Shown here: positions 1-10,100 of the stretch, piece by piece
How positions within the stretch are numbered: the first letter of the stretch is position 1
Layout: the number at the start of each line of letters is the position of its first letter
From: Pseudanabaena sp. FACHB-2040
Lineage (GTDB): Bacteria; Cyanobacteriota; Cyanobacteriia; Phormidesmidales; Phormidesmidaceae
Direction: 5' to 3'
NCBI RefSeq assembly: GCF_014696715.1
Contig: NZ_JACJQO010000005.1
Span: 1,116,001-1,180,000, forward strand
Length of the DNA: 64,000 nucleotides
Translations under genes and position numbers: made by a program
Notes under the pieces: generated by a model
The model's input: only the letters and a program-made list of their open reading frames with translations
Database searches by the model: none
Told to the model about the DNA's origin: nothing

Positions 1-864
1 AAAACCCCACTCTGACTCGGGTATCCAACCGCTAGCGAGGGGCGGCTGCCAGCGGCGGTGCTTTGACCCGCGCTGGTGGAGAAACTCGGCTAGCTCAGGG
101 GTGGGCTGGAAATAGTCGATGGGGGTAAGCTTTCCCTTGCCGCCGAACTGAAAGGAGTGGCGCTCATCGGCCTGAGTTGCCAGCCACTGATACTCACACT
201 CCAGCAAAAACAGAGTCGCTCCAGGTTCTAACGTGTCTTTGAGAAACTGCTTATACTGCTCTCCTAAGCGGGTGCGCTTGAGCCGGAAATAAGTGACATG
301 CCCCACCTTCAACCGATCCTGGTTGGGATCGTGCATTTGATAAACCTTAAGGTCGGGGTTGTTTTTTAGCAGGCGTTGGGCAGGGTCTGTAGCCCAGGCT
401 AGCTCTTGTTCAGGGTCGTCTTTATCCACGGAGTGGCGCAGACAGGTAAGCAGGGTTTGGGGCAACCAGGGCATACCCAAGGCTGCACAGAGATGGACGG
501 CTGCGCCATTGGACGAACCGATCATGGCCCCAGGGTAGTGACGCTTGGGGTATAGGTTAACGACCCAGCGCGATACCGTTTCTGCCCGCACACTATCGGC
601 TACCCAGGGACCAGAGGCATCTAACCAGCCGGAGAAAGTAGAAACTGTTTCAACCCACTTGTTGGGGAGGCGGTTGCCAACCTCAGCCAGAGTCGCCATT
701 AGTTCAGGCGCTACTCCTCCTGATCGCAGTTCTTTGCCATGCAGATACTGAGCAATGCCCTTAAGCGCTACCGTGGCTGAATCAAGCCCAATGACGTAAC
801 CGGGCTTACGTCCTTTTGAAACGAGGTAGTCAGTTAAGCGGGCGTAAAGGGACGAAACAGGCAT
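1..864 (-). CDS. conserved hypothetical protein, C-terminus cut by window edge
   Basis: An open frame of 288 codons runs from ATG at 864 to the first base with no stop, so the C-terminus lies outside the window. The protein begins MPVSSLYARLTDYL. It has a G-S-S-N-G stretch near residue 119, which resembles the nucleophile elbow (GxSxG) of alpha/beta hydrolases. No other catalytic residues can be placed, so a serine hydrolase fold is only a guess. There is no signal peptide or membrane segment. The gene is divergent from the GH31 gene, with about 197 bp between them for both promoters. I do not recognise the family. Codon use and GC look native. Confidence 0.75.
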   Translation of the reverse strand, partial: MPVSSLYARLTDYLVSKGRKPGYVIGLDSATVALKGIAQYLHGKELRSGGVAPELMATLAEVGNRLPNKWVETVSTFSGWLDASGPWVADSVRAETVSRWVVNLYPKRHYPGAMIGSSNGAAVHLCAALGMPWLPQTLLTCLRHSVDKDDPEQELAWATDPAQRLLKNNPDLKVYQMHDPNQDRLKVGHVTYFRLKRTRLGEQYKQFLKDTLEPGATLFLLECEYQWLATQADERHSFQFGGKGKLTPIDYFQPTPELAEFLHQRGSKHRRWQPPLASGWIPESEWGF

Positions 865-1061
865 GAGGCTGAGCTGGTTTTCTTCCCCTAAGTTACGCAA
901 CCTCAGTCTTAAGGAAATCGGGCCAGAGGCAGAGAACAGAGGTTAGCCTTTCAGTAGAAGCCTTTTGGCTGACTAAAACTTACTTTAGGGGGGATGTTTT
1001 GCTGCTGCGGCTGACATCGAATAGAGCGTTTGCTCTGCCTTGAAGTGTTTTGGGATGGCCT

Positions 1062-3497
1062 ATGGGGTTTCTGCACAAGGTGATGTTGCGGGTTCAGGCG
1101 CTGCTGCGATCGCTATTTTTTCTCCAGTTTCTTCCAGCCTCTTTTCTCTATGCTTTTAAGCGCGATCGCAACGAGCGCCGCTTTGCCAGCTCTGCCGCCC
1201 CCGCCGATCCGACCGCCCCTGGAAAACTGCAAAAGGCGGCAGCTACGGAGCGGGGCGCTCACTTCGTCTTTGAGCAGGCCACCCTTGATCTAGAATTTCT
1301 CGCCGCAGACTTGGTGTGCCTTACCTGGCAGCCAGGACTTTTGCCAGTGCCCTATGCCATTGCCCGTCAGGACTGGGAACAGGTCCAGACTACACTCAAG
1401 CCCTCTGAAGCAGGCTGGATGCTGACCAGTGAGGCGCTAGCGGTGACGGTGGAGCCAGCGGGGGCAGTAAAGCTGTGCGATCGCAACAACAATCTCTTGC
1501 GCCAGGACGATCCCCCAGAGTGGCGCGGAGAGACTTGGACCCATCGCACGCCGCTGCCGCAGGAGGCTCATATCTACGGCCTGGGCGAACGGATAGCCGG
1601 GCTCAATCTGCGGGCCGCCCGCAATGCTCAGGGCCAGCCCAAGACCTTCAGCCTGTGGAACACCGACCCTGCCAATATCAGCGAGCCAGGGCAAGACCCG
1701 CTCTACATCACGATGCCGGTGTATCTCGGGCTGCATCACCAGGGCAGCTACCTAACGTTTTACGAAAATTCTTTTAGGGGGGAGATGCAGTTTGGGGAGG
1801 GGGATGCGATCGCAAACTTCTCTGGTGGAGCCTTGCGCTACTATCTGGCAGCAGGCGATCCGCCCCAGCTACTAGAGCGCTTTAGTGAGCTGACTGGGCG
1901 AGCCCCTTTGCCGCCCCGTTGGGCTTTGGGCTACCACCAGTCGCGCTGGGGCTACCGCACCGAGGCCACAGTGCGGGCCGAGGTGGCGCTGTTTCAGCGC
2001 CACGACTTGCCGATTAGTGCAGTACATCTCGACATTGACTGCCAGGTTGGGCACCGCTCCTTCACCCTCGATCCCGACCGCTTTCCTAACCTCTGCCAGT
2101 TCACCCATGAGCTGCGAGAAGCCGGGGTGCGGCTGGTGGCAATCAACAACCCCGGCATTAAGCACAGCCGCCACAGCAACCTGTTTCTAGAGGGCCGGGT
2201 GCTCAACGCCTTCTGCACCTATCCCGACGGGGAGCTGGTGGTGGCTCCGGTGTGGCCCGGGCAGACCGTCTTTCCCGACTTTACCAACCCTCAGGTACGA
2301 ACCTGGTGGAGCTACCAGTTTGCCTACCTGCTAGATGTCGGCATCGCCGGGTTTTGGAACGATATGAACGAGCCGGTGACCTTTGTCAGCTGGGGCGAGG
2401 CCACCCTGCCTTTGGTCACTCAGCACAGCTTGGAGGGGCGCGGCGGCGACCACCGCGAGGCCCACAACCTATACGGCATGTTGGAATCGCGGGCAGCCTA
2501 TGAGAGCCTCTGCCAGCACCGGCCAGAGCGGCGGCCTTTTATTGTGTCGCGCTCTGGCTGGGTGGGCATGCAGCGCTACGCCTGGACTTGGACCGGCGAT
2601 ACCCTCTCCACCTGGGAAGCCCTGCGGTTGACCGTAGGCACGGTGGTGGGCTTGGGCCTGTCGGGGGTGCCCTTCAGCGGCCCTGATATCGGCGGTTTTT
2701 TGGGCAATCCTTCGGCAGAGCTATACGTCCGCTGGTTCCAAATGGCGACGTTTTTGGCCTTTTATCGCACCCACTGCTCCATTGGCGTTGACCCGCGTGC
2801 GCCCTGGACCTACGGCGAACCGACTCTCAGCACCATTCGCTATTTTCTGCGGCTGCGCTACCAGCTGCTGCCCTACCTTTATACGCTGGCTTGGGAAGCG
2901 GCTCAAACAGGTCATCCCCCGGTTCGCCCCTTGTTTTGGTACCACAGCGATGATCCCCAGCTTTGGGGGATTGAGGATCAGTTTTATCTGGGTGAGGCGC
3001 TGCTGGTCTGCCCAGTGGTGCAGGATGGGTTGCGATCGCGCCCCGTCCACTTACCTCAGGGCCACTGGTACGACTTCTGGAGCGATACCTGCTGGGAGGG
3101 TGGCAAAACTCTTGAAATAGAAGCCCCGCTAGAGCGTCTGCCACTGCTGGTTAAGGCGGGCACCGTGTTGCCGCTGGAAGCAGAGGAAACGCTTACCCTG
3201 CACCTCTATCCACTGCCCCAGGGCGAGAGCCAGAGCCAGATCTACAGCGATGCGGGAGAAGGGTACAGCCCTTCCCGGCTAGATCACTTTTGCCTATCTC
3301 GCCAGGACAATGAACTCACCCTGTCTTGGACCGCCTCTGGAGACTATCCTTGGCCCTACCAAAAGGTGAGGCTACAGGTTCACGGCCTGTCGCTGCAAAA
3401 AGCTTGGGTAGACGACCAAGAGGTTCTACTCCAAGATAACCAGGTAGAATGCCTGCCCTTTCAACAGGCCCGACTGGTCTGTGCTGCTCAACCCTGA
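1062..3497 (+). CDS. glycoside hydrolase family 31 (alpha-glucosidase-like)
   Basis: A GH31 enzyme, predicted to release alpha-D-glucose or alpha-xylose from the non-reducing ends of glucans or small glucosides. The (beta/alpha)8 catalytic core spans roughly residues 250-640. The nucleophile is Asp434 in FWNDMNEP, the acid/base is Asp513 in WTGDTLSTW, and the HLDIDCQ and GPDIGGF signatures are present. Its length (about 811 residues) is normal for the family. The N-terminal 30 residues are basic then hydrophobic, but no clear cleavage site is seen, so location is uncertain. Start: ATG 1062 is preferred; TTG 1050 and ATG 1083 (preceded by AAGG) are alternatives. A role in glycogen or compatible-solute turnover is inference. 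Substrate cannot be told from sequence. Confidence 0.9.
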   Translation: MGFLHKVMLRVQALLRSLFFLQFLPASFLYAFKRDRNERRFASSAAPADPTAPGKLQKAAATERGAHFVFEQATLDLEFLAADLVCLTWQPGLLPVPYAIARQDWEQVQTTLKPSEAGWMLTSEALAVTVEPAGAVKLCDRNNNLLRQDDPPEWRGETWTHRTPLPQEAHIYGLGERIAGLNLRAARNAQGQPKTFSLWNTDPANISEPGQDPLYITMPVYLGLHHQGSYLTFYENSFRGEMQFGEGDAIANFSGGALRYYLAAGDPPQLLERFSELTGRAPLPPRWALGYHQSRWGYRTEATVRAEVALFQRHDLPISAVHLDIDCQVGHRSFTLDPDRFPNLCQFTHELREAGVRLVAINNPGIKHSRHSNLFLEGRVLNAFCTYPDGELVVAPVWPGQTVFPDFTNPQVRTWWSYQFAYLLDVGIAGFWNDMNEPVTFVSWGEATLPLVTQHSLEGRGGDHREAHNLYGMLESRAAYESLCQHRPERRPFIVSRSGWVGMQRYAWTWTGDTLSTWEALRLTVGTVVGLGLSGVPFSGPDIGGFLGNPSAELYVRWFQMATFLAFYRTHCSIGVDPRAPWTYGEPTLSTIRYFLRLRYQLLPYLYTLAWEAAQTGHPPVRPLFWYHSDDPQLWGIEDQFYLGEALLVCPVVQDGLRSRPVHLPQGHWYDFWSDTCWEGGKTLEIEAPLERLPLLVKAGTVLPLEAEETLTLHLYPLPQGESQSQIYSDAGEGYSPSRLDHFCLSRQDNELTLSWTASGDYPWPYQKVRLQVHGLSLQKAWVDDQEVLLQDNQVECLPFQQARLVCAAQP

Positions 3498-3501
3498 CAA
3501 C

Positions 3502-6500
3502 TCAACTCTGACAATAGGAGGGCAGCGTAACGGTGAACGTCGTGCCGACCCCCAACTCGCTGCTGAGCTGTACTGTGCCGTGGTGTAGGTCTACGCATTT
3601 CTTGACAACCGATAGACCTAACCCGGTCCCCTGAATAGTGCCGACATTGCTGGCCCGATAAAAAGACTCAAACAGCAGTTCAATATCTGCCGCCGGAATG
3701 CCCAAGCCCCAGTCCTGCACCACAAAGCGGGCCTGTCCCTCCTTTAGATACAGGGAGAAGTGAACTGGGCTGCCCTCAGGTGAATACTTGATGGCATTGA
3801 CCAGCAGATTTATCAGAATTTGCCGCAGCAGCTTTTGATCCATGCACACGACGGGCATATCTGAGGGCGGCTGTGACGTGCCAGCACTTGAATACACCGA
3901 AAATTGCAGGCTGTGATGATCACTGCTGAGCTGCAGTTCCTGGGTCAGCGTCTGGCAAAACGGGACTAGGCTAAAGGTAGTAGGAATAAAGGCTAGCCTG
4001 TCGGCCTCTGCCCGGTTAAGCAGCAAAATGTCATCCAGCAGATGGGTGGTGTGCTGAACGTAGGTTTGAATGGTTTGCAGATGCTGCTGCTTTTTCTCTT
4101 CACTAAGACGGCTGCCAAAGCTCTTGAGAATGCCTGCAGAGGAGGCAATGACCGCTAGCGGTGTCCGAAATTCGTGGGAGGTCATGGAGATAACGCGAGA
4201 TTTGAGATCGCTAAGCTCCTTTTCTCGGGCCAGAGCACGGTGCATCTCCTGTTCACTGCGCTTGCGATCGGTAATGTCAGTCACCCGCACCAGATTAATC
4301 ACTTGGCCCTCAACGGGAATGGTGCGAGCGGCAAGATTGCCCCAAAACTCATTGCCTTTTAGGGTGATGTACTCAACCTCTCGGCTCCAAAAGCCTTTCT
4401 GGCTCATCTGCTCGACAATGGCCTCTAGTTCTGAGTCACTAAACAAATGCTTTTGCAGCGCTTCTCCGCCCACAATGCCAATCAAGTCTGCTTTGCAATC
4501 AGCTTCGAATAGTTCTACTGCTCGGTCATTGCAGTCAATCGTCAGAAAAGTTTCTGCATCTACTAGAAAAAGGGCATCGGTAGAGTTGTTGAAGATGGCG
4601 TCTCGCAGTTTTTGGGAGCGCTCGATTTCGGCTTCGACCTGCTTGCGCTGGGTAATATCGAGGAACAAACCGTCCCAAAGAATAGAGCCATCTTCCCGCA
4701 ATTCTGGTTCAGACATGCCCTGTACCCAGACCAAGCGACCCGAAGGGGTATAAAAGCGGCCCTCCCAAATCCAGCGGGTCAGAGTAGCGGCGGAGGCTTG
4801 AATAGTTTGGCTTAAAGAGTCCTGGTCGTCTGGGTGGAGCAGCCTAAGAGCAGTGTCAGCCTCCTGCTGAATGACGGCAGCATCGATTTCTAAAATTTCG
4901 GTGATGCGATCGCTCATATAAGGAAACTCGCGCCGCCCATCGCTGTGCAGCACAAACTGATACATGGCCCCCGGTGCGTTGGCAGCAATGCGCTGAAAGC
5001 GGGCCTGGTTGCGGCGAACGGTTTCTTCTGCGAGACGACGGGCCGAGATGTCACGAACCATGACCAGCACCGTATCGTCTTCGCAAAGCGTTAGGCGGGC
5101 CTCCTCATGTACGGTCTGACCGTTGATAACAATCTGGTACTCCTGAGTGCGGCTTACCCCTGTATCTAGAACCTGACGCACACAGTTCAGTCGGCTCTGG
5201 GCAAGGTCTGGCGGCAAAACGTCAAAAATATTGGCTCCTGGCATCAGCTTTTCCAAGTTGACCAGGTGCACTCCGGCACTCCTAAAGATATCTAGGTACG
5301 TACCGTTGCGGTCCACTCGCACCAGCAGATCAGGAATGGCATCAATTAGGGCTCGCTTGGTTCCTTCACTCTTTTGCAGAGCGGCCTCTGCCAGCTGCCG
5401 CTGAGTGACATCGCGGGCTGTGCCGACAAACTGCAGCACCTTTCCCTTTGAGTCTCGCTTAAAAACAGTGTCGTGGCTCTGAAACCAGCGCCAGGAACCA
5501 TCGGCCAGTCGGATTCGGTACTCGATTTGCGCTATTTCCCCTTCGCCCAGATTTCGAATCTGCTTGAGATAGGCAGACAGTCTCCCCACATCGTCAGGGT
5601 GGATATAGGACTGAAAGAAGCTAGCACCCATGCTCAAAATAGATTCCGGCGGGTAACCCAGGAGATCTTGAATGGCACGGTTTATATAGACATAGCGACT
5701 AGCCGACAGATCGTAGATATAGAGGATGTTGGGGCTCCTATCGGCAATGCTTTCAATGAACTGGCGACTTTCTCGCAGGGCTGCTTCAATCTCCTCTCGC
5801 TGATGAATCTCTAGCAATAACAGGTGATTGCTCTCTGCTAGCTCCCGGGTGCGGGCAGTAACCCGCTGCTCTAACTCCTGATTGAGGTTGAAAAGCTCCA
5901 GTTCAGCCTGCTTGCGCTCGGTGATGTCGCGCACAATCACCATAGACTCATCTTCACCGCAGGGCACAATTCGCACTTCCTCACGGCGTTCTTCCCCATC
6001 TAAAACAATGGTCTGCTCATAGACCTGCAGCTTCCCGGTTTCTAAGGCCTGCTGTAAGTAATGTAGGCGCTGGCGGGCGATGTCTTCGGGCAGTCCATCT
6101 GCCGCCATGTTTTCTGAGACTATCGGGTTAGGTAGCGGAATGAAGCGAACCCCACCGCCGCTAAAGAAATCTAGGTAGCGACCCTCTACTGTCATCCGCA
6201 TAATTAGGTCGGGTAAGGCTTGGAGCATAGCCCGGTTTTTGGCTTCGCTGCGGCGCAGAGCTTCCTCAGCCTGCTTGCGCTCGGTCATGTCGCGCACCAC
6301 CACTAGAGCCTCATCTTCGCCACAGGGAACAACGCGCACTTCTTCGCAGTGCGGTTCGCCCTCAATAATCATGGTCTGCTCATAGATCTGCCGAGACTGC
6401 GTTTCAACTGCCAAGCGCAGGTACTTCAACCGCTTGTGAGCCTCTTCGTCAGTCAGGGCGTCAAAGACAGTGTTGTCGGAAGTGGTAGGGTTGGGCAGCG

Positions 6501-7065
6501 GTACAGTTTTGAGATCTCCACCGCTAAAGAAATCTAGGTAGCGGCCATCGACTGTCATTCGCATAATCAAATCGGGCAGCGCCAGCAGCATTGCCTGGTT
6601 GCGAGCTTCGCTGCGTCGTAGGGCTGCTTCGATACGCTGATGCTGGGCTATGTCGTGGTGCGCAGATGGCGTTCCCTGACAGGCGAGCTGAGTCTTGGCC
6701 CTGACAGCTTCAATGGCCCAATGCAGCGCCGCTGGGGTCAGTTCCTCCCAGTTTAGATAGGCCTGGGCTCCTGCCTCAATTGCTCGGCTGATAGTCGTCT
6801 CATCCCCCGGATTCACTAGAATCAAGGCTGGGAGAGGCTGACTCCCCTGCTGCCCCAAAGCCCGGAGAACTGTTAGCCCATCTATTGCCGGAGGCTGATG
6901 GCTAATCAAAATAGCCTCGGGCTGAGAACTTTGGCAGTGCGACAGGGCTGCTGACTCTGTTGCTGCTTCTGCTAGGGAGTATTGGGTAGTCGGGTGATTC
7001 AGGCAATAGCGCAGGCGGTGGCAGTCTTCTGAAGCGCCTACCAGGAGTACATTGCAGAAATTCAT
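3502..7065 (-). CDS. multi-PAS sensor histidine kinase with N-terminal pseudo-receiver
   Basis: Cytosolic sensor kinase of about 1187 residues. Order: a receiver-like domain (about 1-135), six PAS domains with PAC ends of the form RDITERKQAE, a coiled coil between PAS2 and PAS3, then HisKA (H box TSHEFRTPL) and HATPase (N box NAIKYSPEG, GLGIP, GTGLGLSVVKK). The receiver lacks the phospho-acceptor Asp: the usual LLD..MP stretch reads ISHQPPAIDG, with Ser55 in place of Asp, and the conserved Lys region reads YLNWEE. It therefore cannot be phosphorylated in the usual way. PAS1 and PAS2 are near copies of each other. No membrane segment or output receiver is present, so the partner regulator is unknown. 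ATG 7065 is chosen because the receiver starts there; GTG 7107 would add 14 unconserved residues. It lies 83 bp downstream of another kinase and may be co-transcribed with it. Confidence 0.9.
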   Translation of the reverse strand: MNFCNVLLVGASEDCHRLRYCLNHPTTQYSLAEAATESAALSHCQSSQPEAILISHQPPAIDGLTVLRALGQQGSQPLPALILVNPGDETTISRAIEAGAQAYLNWEELTPAALHWAIEAVRAKTQLACQGTPSAHHDIAQHQRIEAALRRSEARNQAMLLALPDLIMRMTVDGRYLDFFSGGDLKTVPLPNPTTSDNTVFDALTDEEAHKRLKYLRLAVETQSRQIYEQTMIIEGEPHCEEVRVVPCGEDEALVVVRDMTERKQAEEALRRSEAKNRAMLQALPDLIMRMTVEGRYLDFFSGGGVRFIPLPNPIVSENMAADGLPEDIARQRLHYLQQALETGKLQVYEQTIVLDGEERREEVRIVPCGEDESMVIVRDITERKQAELELFNLNQELEQRVTARTRELAESNHLLLLEIHQREEIEAALRESRQFIESIADRSPNILYIYDLSASRYVYINRAIQDLLGYPPESILSMGASFFQSYIHPDDVGRLSAYLKQIRNLGEGEIAQIEYRIRLADGSWRWFQSHDTVFKRDSKGKVLQFVGTARDVTQRQLAEAALQKSEGTKRALIDAIPDLLVRVDRNGTYLDIFRSAGVHLVNLEKLMPGANIFDVLPPDLAQSRLNCVRQVLDTGVSRTQEYQIVINGQTVHEEARLTLCEDDTVLVMVRDISARRLAEETVRRNQARFQRIAANAPGAMYQFVLHSDGRREFPYMSDRITEILEIDAAVIQQEADTALRLLHPDDQDSLSQTIQASAATLTRWIWEGRFYTPSGRLVWVQGMSEPELREDGSILWDGLFLDITQRKQVEAEIERSQKLRDAIFNNSTDALFLVDAETFLTIDCNDRAVELFEADCKADLIGIVGGEALQKHLFSDSELEAIVEQMSQKGFWSREVEYITLKGNEFWGNLAARTIPVEGQVINLVRVTDITDRKRSEQEMHRALAREKELSDLKSRVISMTSHEFRTPLAVIASSAGILKSFGSRLSEEKKQQHLQTIQTYVQHTTHLLDDILLLNRAEADRLAFIPTTFSLVPFCQTLTQELQLSSDHHSLQFSVYSSAGTSQPPSDMPVVCMDQKLLRQILINLLVNAIKYSPEGSPVHFSLYLKEGQARFVVQDWGLGIPAADIELLFESFYRASNVGTIQGTGLGLSVVKKCVDLHHGTVQLSSELGVGTTFTVTLPSYCQS

Positions 7066-7148
7066 AGCGGGTTTTGCAAAGACTGGGCAAAGGAAACGCG
7101 ATCGCACCCGGACATGACCGTTTCTTAGAGTATGCCTTGCGTCTGCCT

Positions 7149-10100
7149 TTACTGGCCTTTGGCTAGCTGCAAAATCATCCGCACTAGCTTTAAAGGCTCT
7201 ACGGGCTTGCCAATGTGCATCTGAAAACCTGCGGCTAAAGCGCGCTGTTGGTCGTCTCCGCGGACGTAGGCAGTGAGGGCAGCGGCGGGAATTTGGCCGC
7301 CTGCTTGGGGAGAGAGAGTGCGGATTTTGCGGATCAAAGAGAAGCCATCTTCCTGGGGCATCCCGATGTCGCTGATCAGGATGTCGGGTGGGTCTTGCTG
7401 GAAGTAGGTGAAGGCTTCTTGGGCGGAGGCGGCTGCGATCGCGACCGCGCCAAACTCCTCCAGCACAGCCAGCAAAAACTCGCGGGTATCGGCTTCGTCG
7501 TCTACTACCATGACCCGTAGCCCAACTAGAGACAGCCTTGGGCTGAGGTCGTCCGACACGGGTATGAGGGCATGGGATGGAGATTTGGGGGCGAGCAGCG
7601 GCAACGCCACAATAAAAGTAGCGCCCTGCCCTTCTCCGGCGCTCTCGGCCCAGGCCGTACCGCCATGCAGCTCAACCAAGTTACGCACAATCGCTAGTCC
7701 CAATCCTAGACCGCCTTGGCTGCGGGTCGAACTGGCGTCGGCCTGGCGGAAGCGATCAAACACGTGGGGCAAAAAGTCCGGCTGAATGCCATTGCCGGTA
7801 TCCCTTACCTGAATCTGAACTAGAGTGTCTACCTGCTTGAGAGTAATCGTCACCTCACCGTGGTCAGGGGTGAATTTGATGGCGTTGGAGAGCAGATTCC
7901 AGACGACCTGCTGGAGCCGTTCTGAGTCGCCGGAGACAAGGCCCACCGGGGTATCGAGGTGGCTTTTTAGGCAAATGGACTTAGTGCTGGCTGTGGGCTG
8001 CACGGTATCGACAGCGGCCTGAACCACCGTTGCTAGATGAAGGGGCCGCAGGTGCAGCCGGATCTTGCCCCGAATAATGCGGGAAATGTCGAGCAGGTCT
8101 TCGATTAGCTGAGTTTGGGCCTGAGCGTTGCGCTCAATCGAGGCCAGGGCCTGCTCTGTTTTTTCGGGGCTGAGTTTGCGATCGCGCAGCAGCCGCGACC
8201 AGCCCAAAATTGCATTAAGAGGCGACCTCAGCTCATGGGAGACAATCGCTAAAAACTCGTCCTTCATCCGGCCGGCCCGCTCCAGCTCCAGACGGGCCGC
8301 TCGTTCTCGCTCTAGGGCCTGAACTCGCTCTTCGACAGCCAACTTCTGGTCATGAATATCGGTGCAGGAGCCAAACCACTTCAAGATGTGGCCCGCTTCG
8401 TCACGCAGGGGCAGCGCCCGGCCCAAGTGCCAGCGGTATTCGCCATTGCTAGCCTGGCGCAGGCGATACTCGACCTGATAGAGATTGCCTGTCTGCAGAG
8501 AGTCTTGCCAGATAATTTGGGTGTGCTCAATATCTTCTGGGTGCAGAATCGTCTGCCAGCCTTCACCTCGGGTCTGCTCCAGAGTTGCCCCTGTATAGTC
8601 GTACCAGCGCTGATTGAAATACTCGTGGTAGCCGTCGGGTTGGGTGATCCAAAACATCTGAGGCATGGCATCAGCCAGGGTGCGGAAGCTCAGCTCACTT
8701 TGCCGCAGCGCCACTTCAGCCAGTTGCCGCTCGGCCTCAATGCGTTTTGAAGCACTGACATCAACATTGACACCAACCATTCGCAGGGGTTGGCCGGTAC
8801 TGTCAAACAGCACCTTAGCTCGGCACTGCAGCCAGTGCATGCTGCCATCTGGCCAGAGTACCCGCCAGTCGGTAAACAGCTCCCCAGCTTGAAGGGCCTG
8901 CCCAATCTCAGCCTCTACCCGAGGCAAGTCTTCAGCATGAACCATCTGGGCCCAGTCTTCATAGGTACCGCCAAAAGTACCTTTCTCCAGCCCGTAGAGG
9001 GCTTCAATCTCAGGTGACCAAAGACTGATCTGGCCCTGGATATCCCACTCAAAGCTGCCAATTCTAGCGACGGACTGGGCCAGATCTAGCCTTTCCTCAG
9101 CCCGTTTACGCTCAGTGATGTCTTGCGTAATGACCATGCCTGCTATCACGGCACCGCTGCTGTTGTGAAGGGGCAGAATATGGACATCATTGACACGGTC
9201 GCCGAAGGGAATCTCTAAATGGCAAGACTCTCCAGCTAGGGCGCGATGGTAGGCTGGGACGACAATGGCGGCAGTAGCGGGTGAAACGACCTCCCAAACC
9301 GCCTTACCCACCAGCTGTTCACGGCTGCGCTTGACTTCAGCCAGCCCCATGCCCTCGGCCAGCAGGTAGCGCAGATCGGCATCAAACAAAAAAACAGCCC
9401 CATTGGGAAAATTTTCGAGCACCGCCCGATTCAGCGCTTCACTGCGGCGCAGCTCGGCTTCTTTCTCCTTTAAATGAGTGTTGGCATCGCTTAGCAGGCG
9501 GTTGAGCTGAAGGAGCTCTTCGCTAAACTGGGCTCGGGTTTCGTACTCGGCCCGGCGCACCTGCTCCTCAGCTAGAGCAGACTGGATGGCCACTCGCTCG
9601 GAAATGGCGGTGCCGACGAGCAGTGCGATCGCACCCTGTAACAGCAAGCTGAGCTTATGGGTGTGCAGCAGCTCTGGATCGACCGGAAAAAAAGGCAGAT
9701 TTAGGGCCTGGGGGTAGACGATTAGGTAGGCCAGGAGAACGATAAAAATCCGCAGGCTGGCAGTCAAAATGCCGCCTTTGACGCCAAACCGAATCGCCGC
9801 CCAAATCACCGGAATAAAGCCCAGCAGGGAAAGCTGTAGGGTCAAAAAAATGCTGGTTCGGGTTCCAAACACCGTCATCAGGGCAGTGCCAATGGCCAGC
9901 GCCAGAATGATCGCCCCTTCCCACCCGTGGGTACGAAAGAGGGGAATGCTGCCTTGGCTTGGGCGGTTTGACTCAGACAGCGTCAGCCAGCCCCGTCGCT
10001 GCAGAAGGGGGGTCAACAGCAGTAGGGCCACTGGCACTAGGGTCATCGTTCCCAGAGCGTTGCCTAACCACCAGTGAGCTAAGGTTGCCCCTATCGCTTC

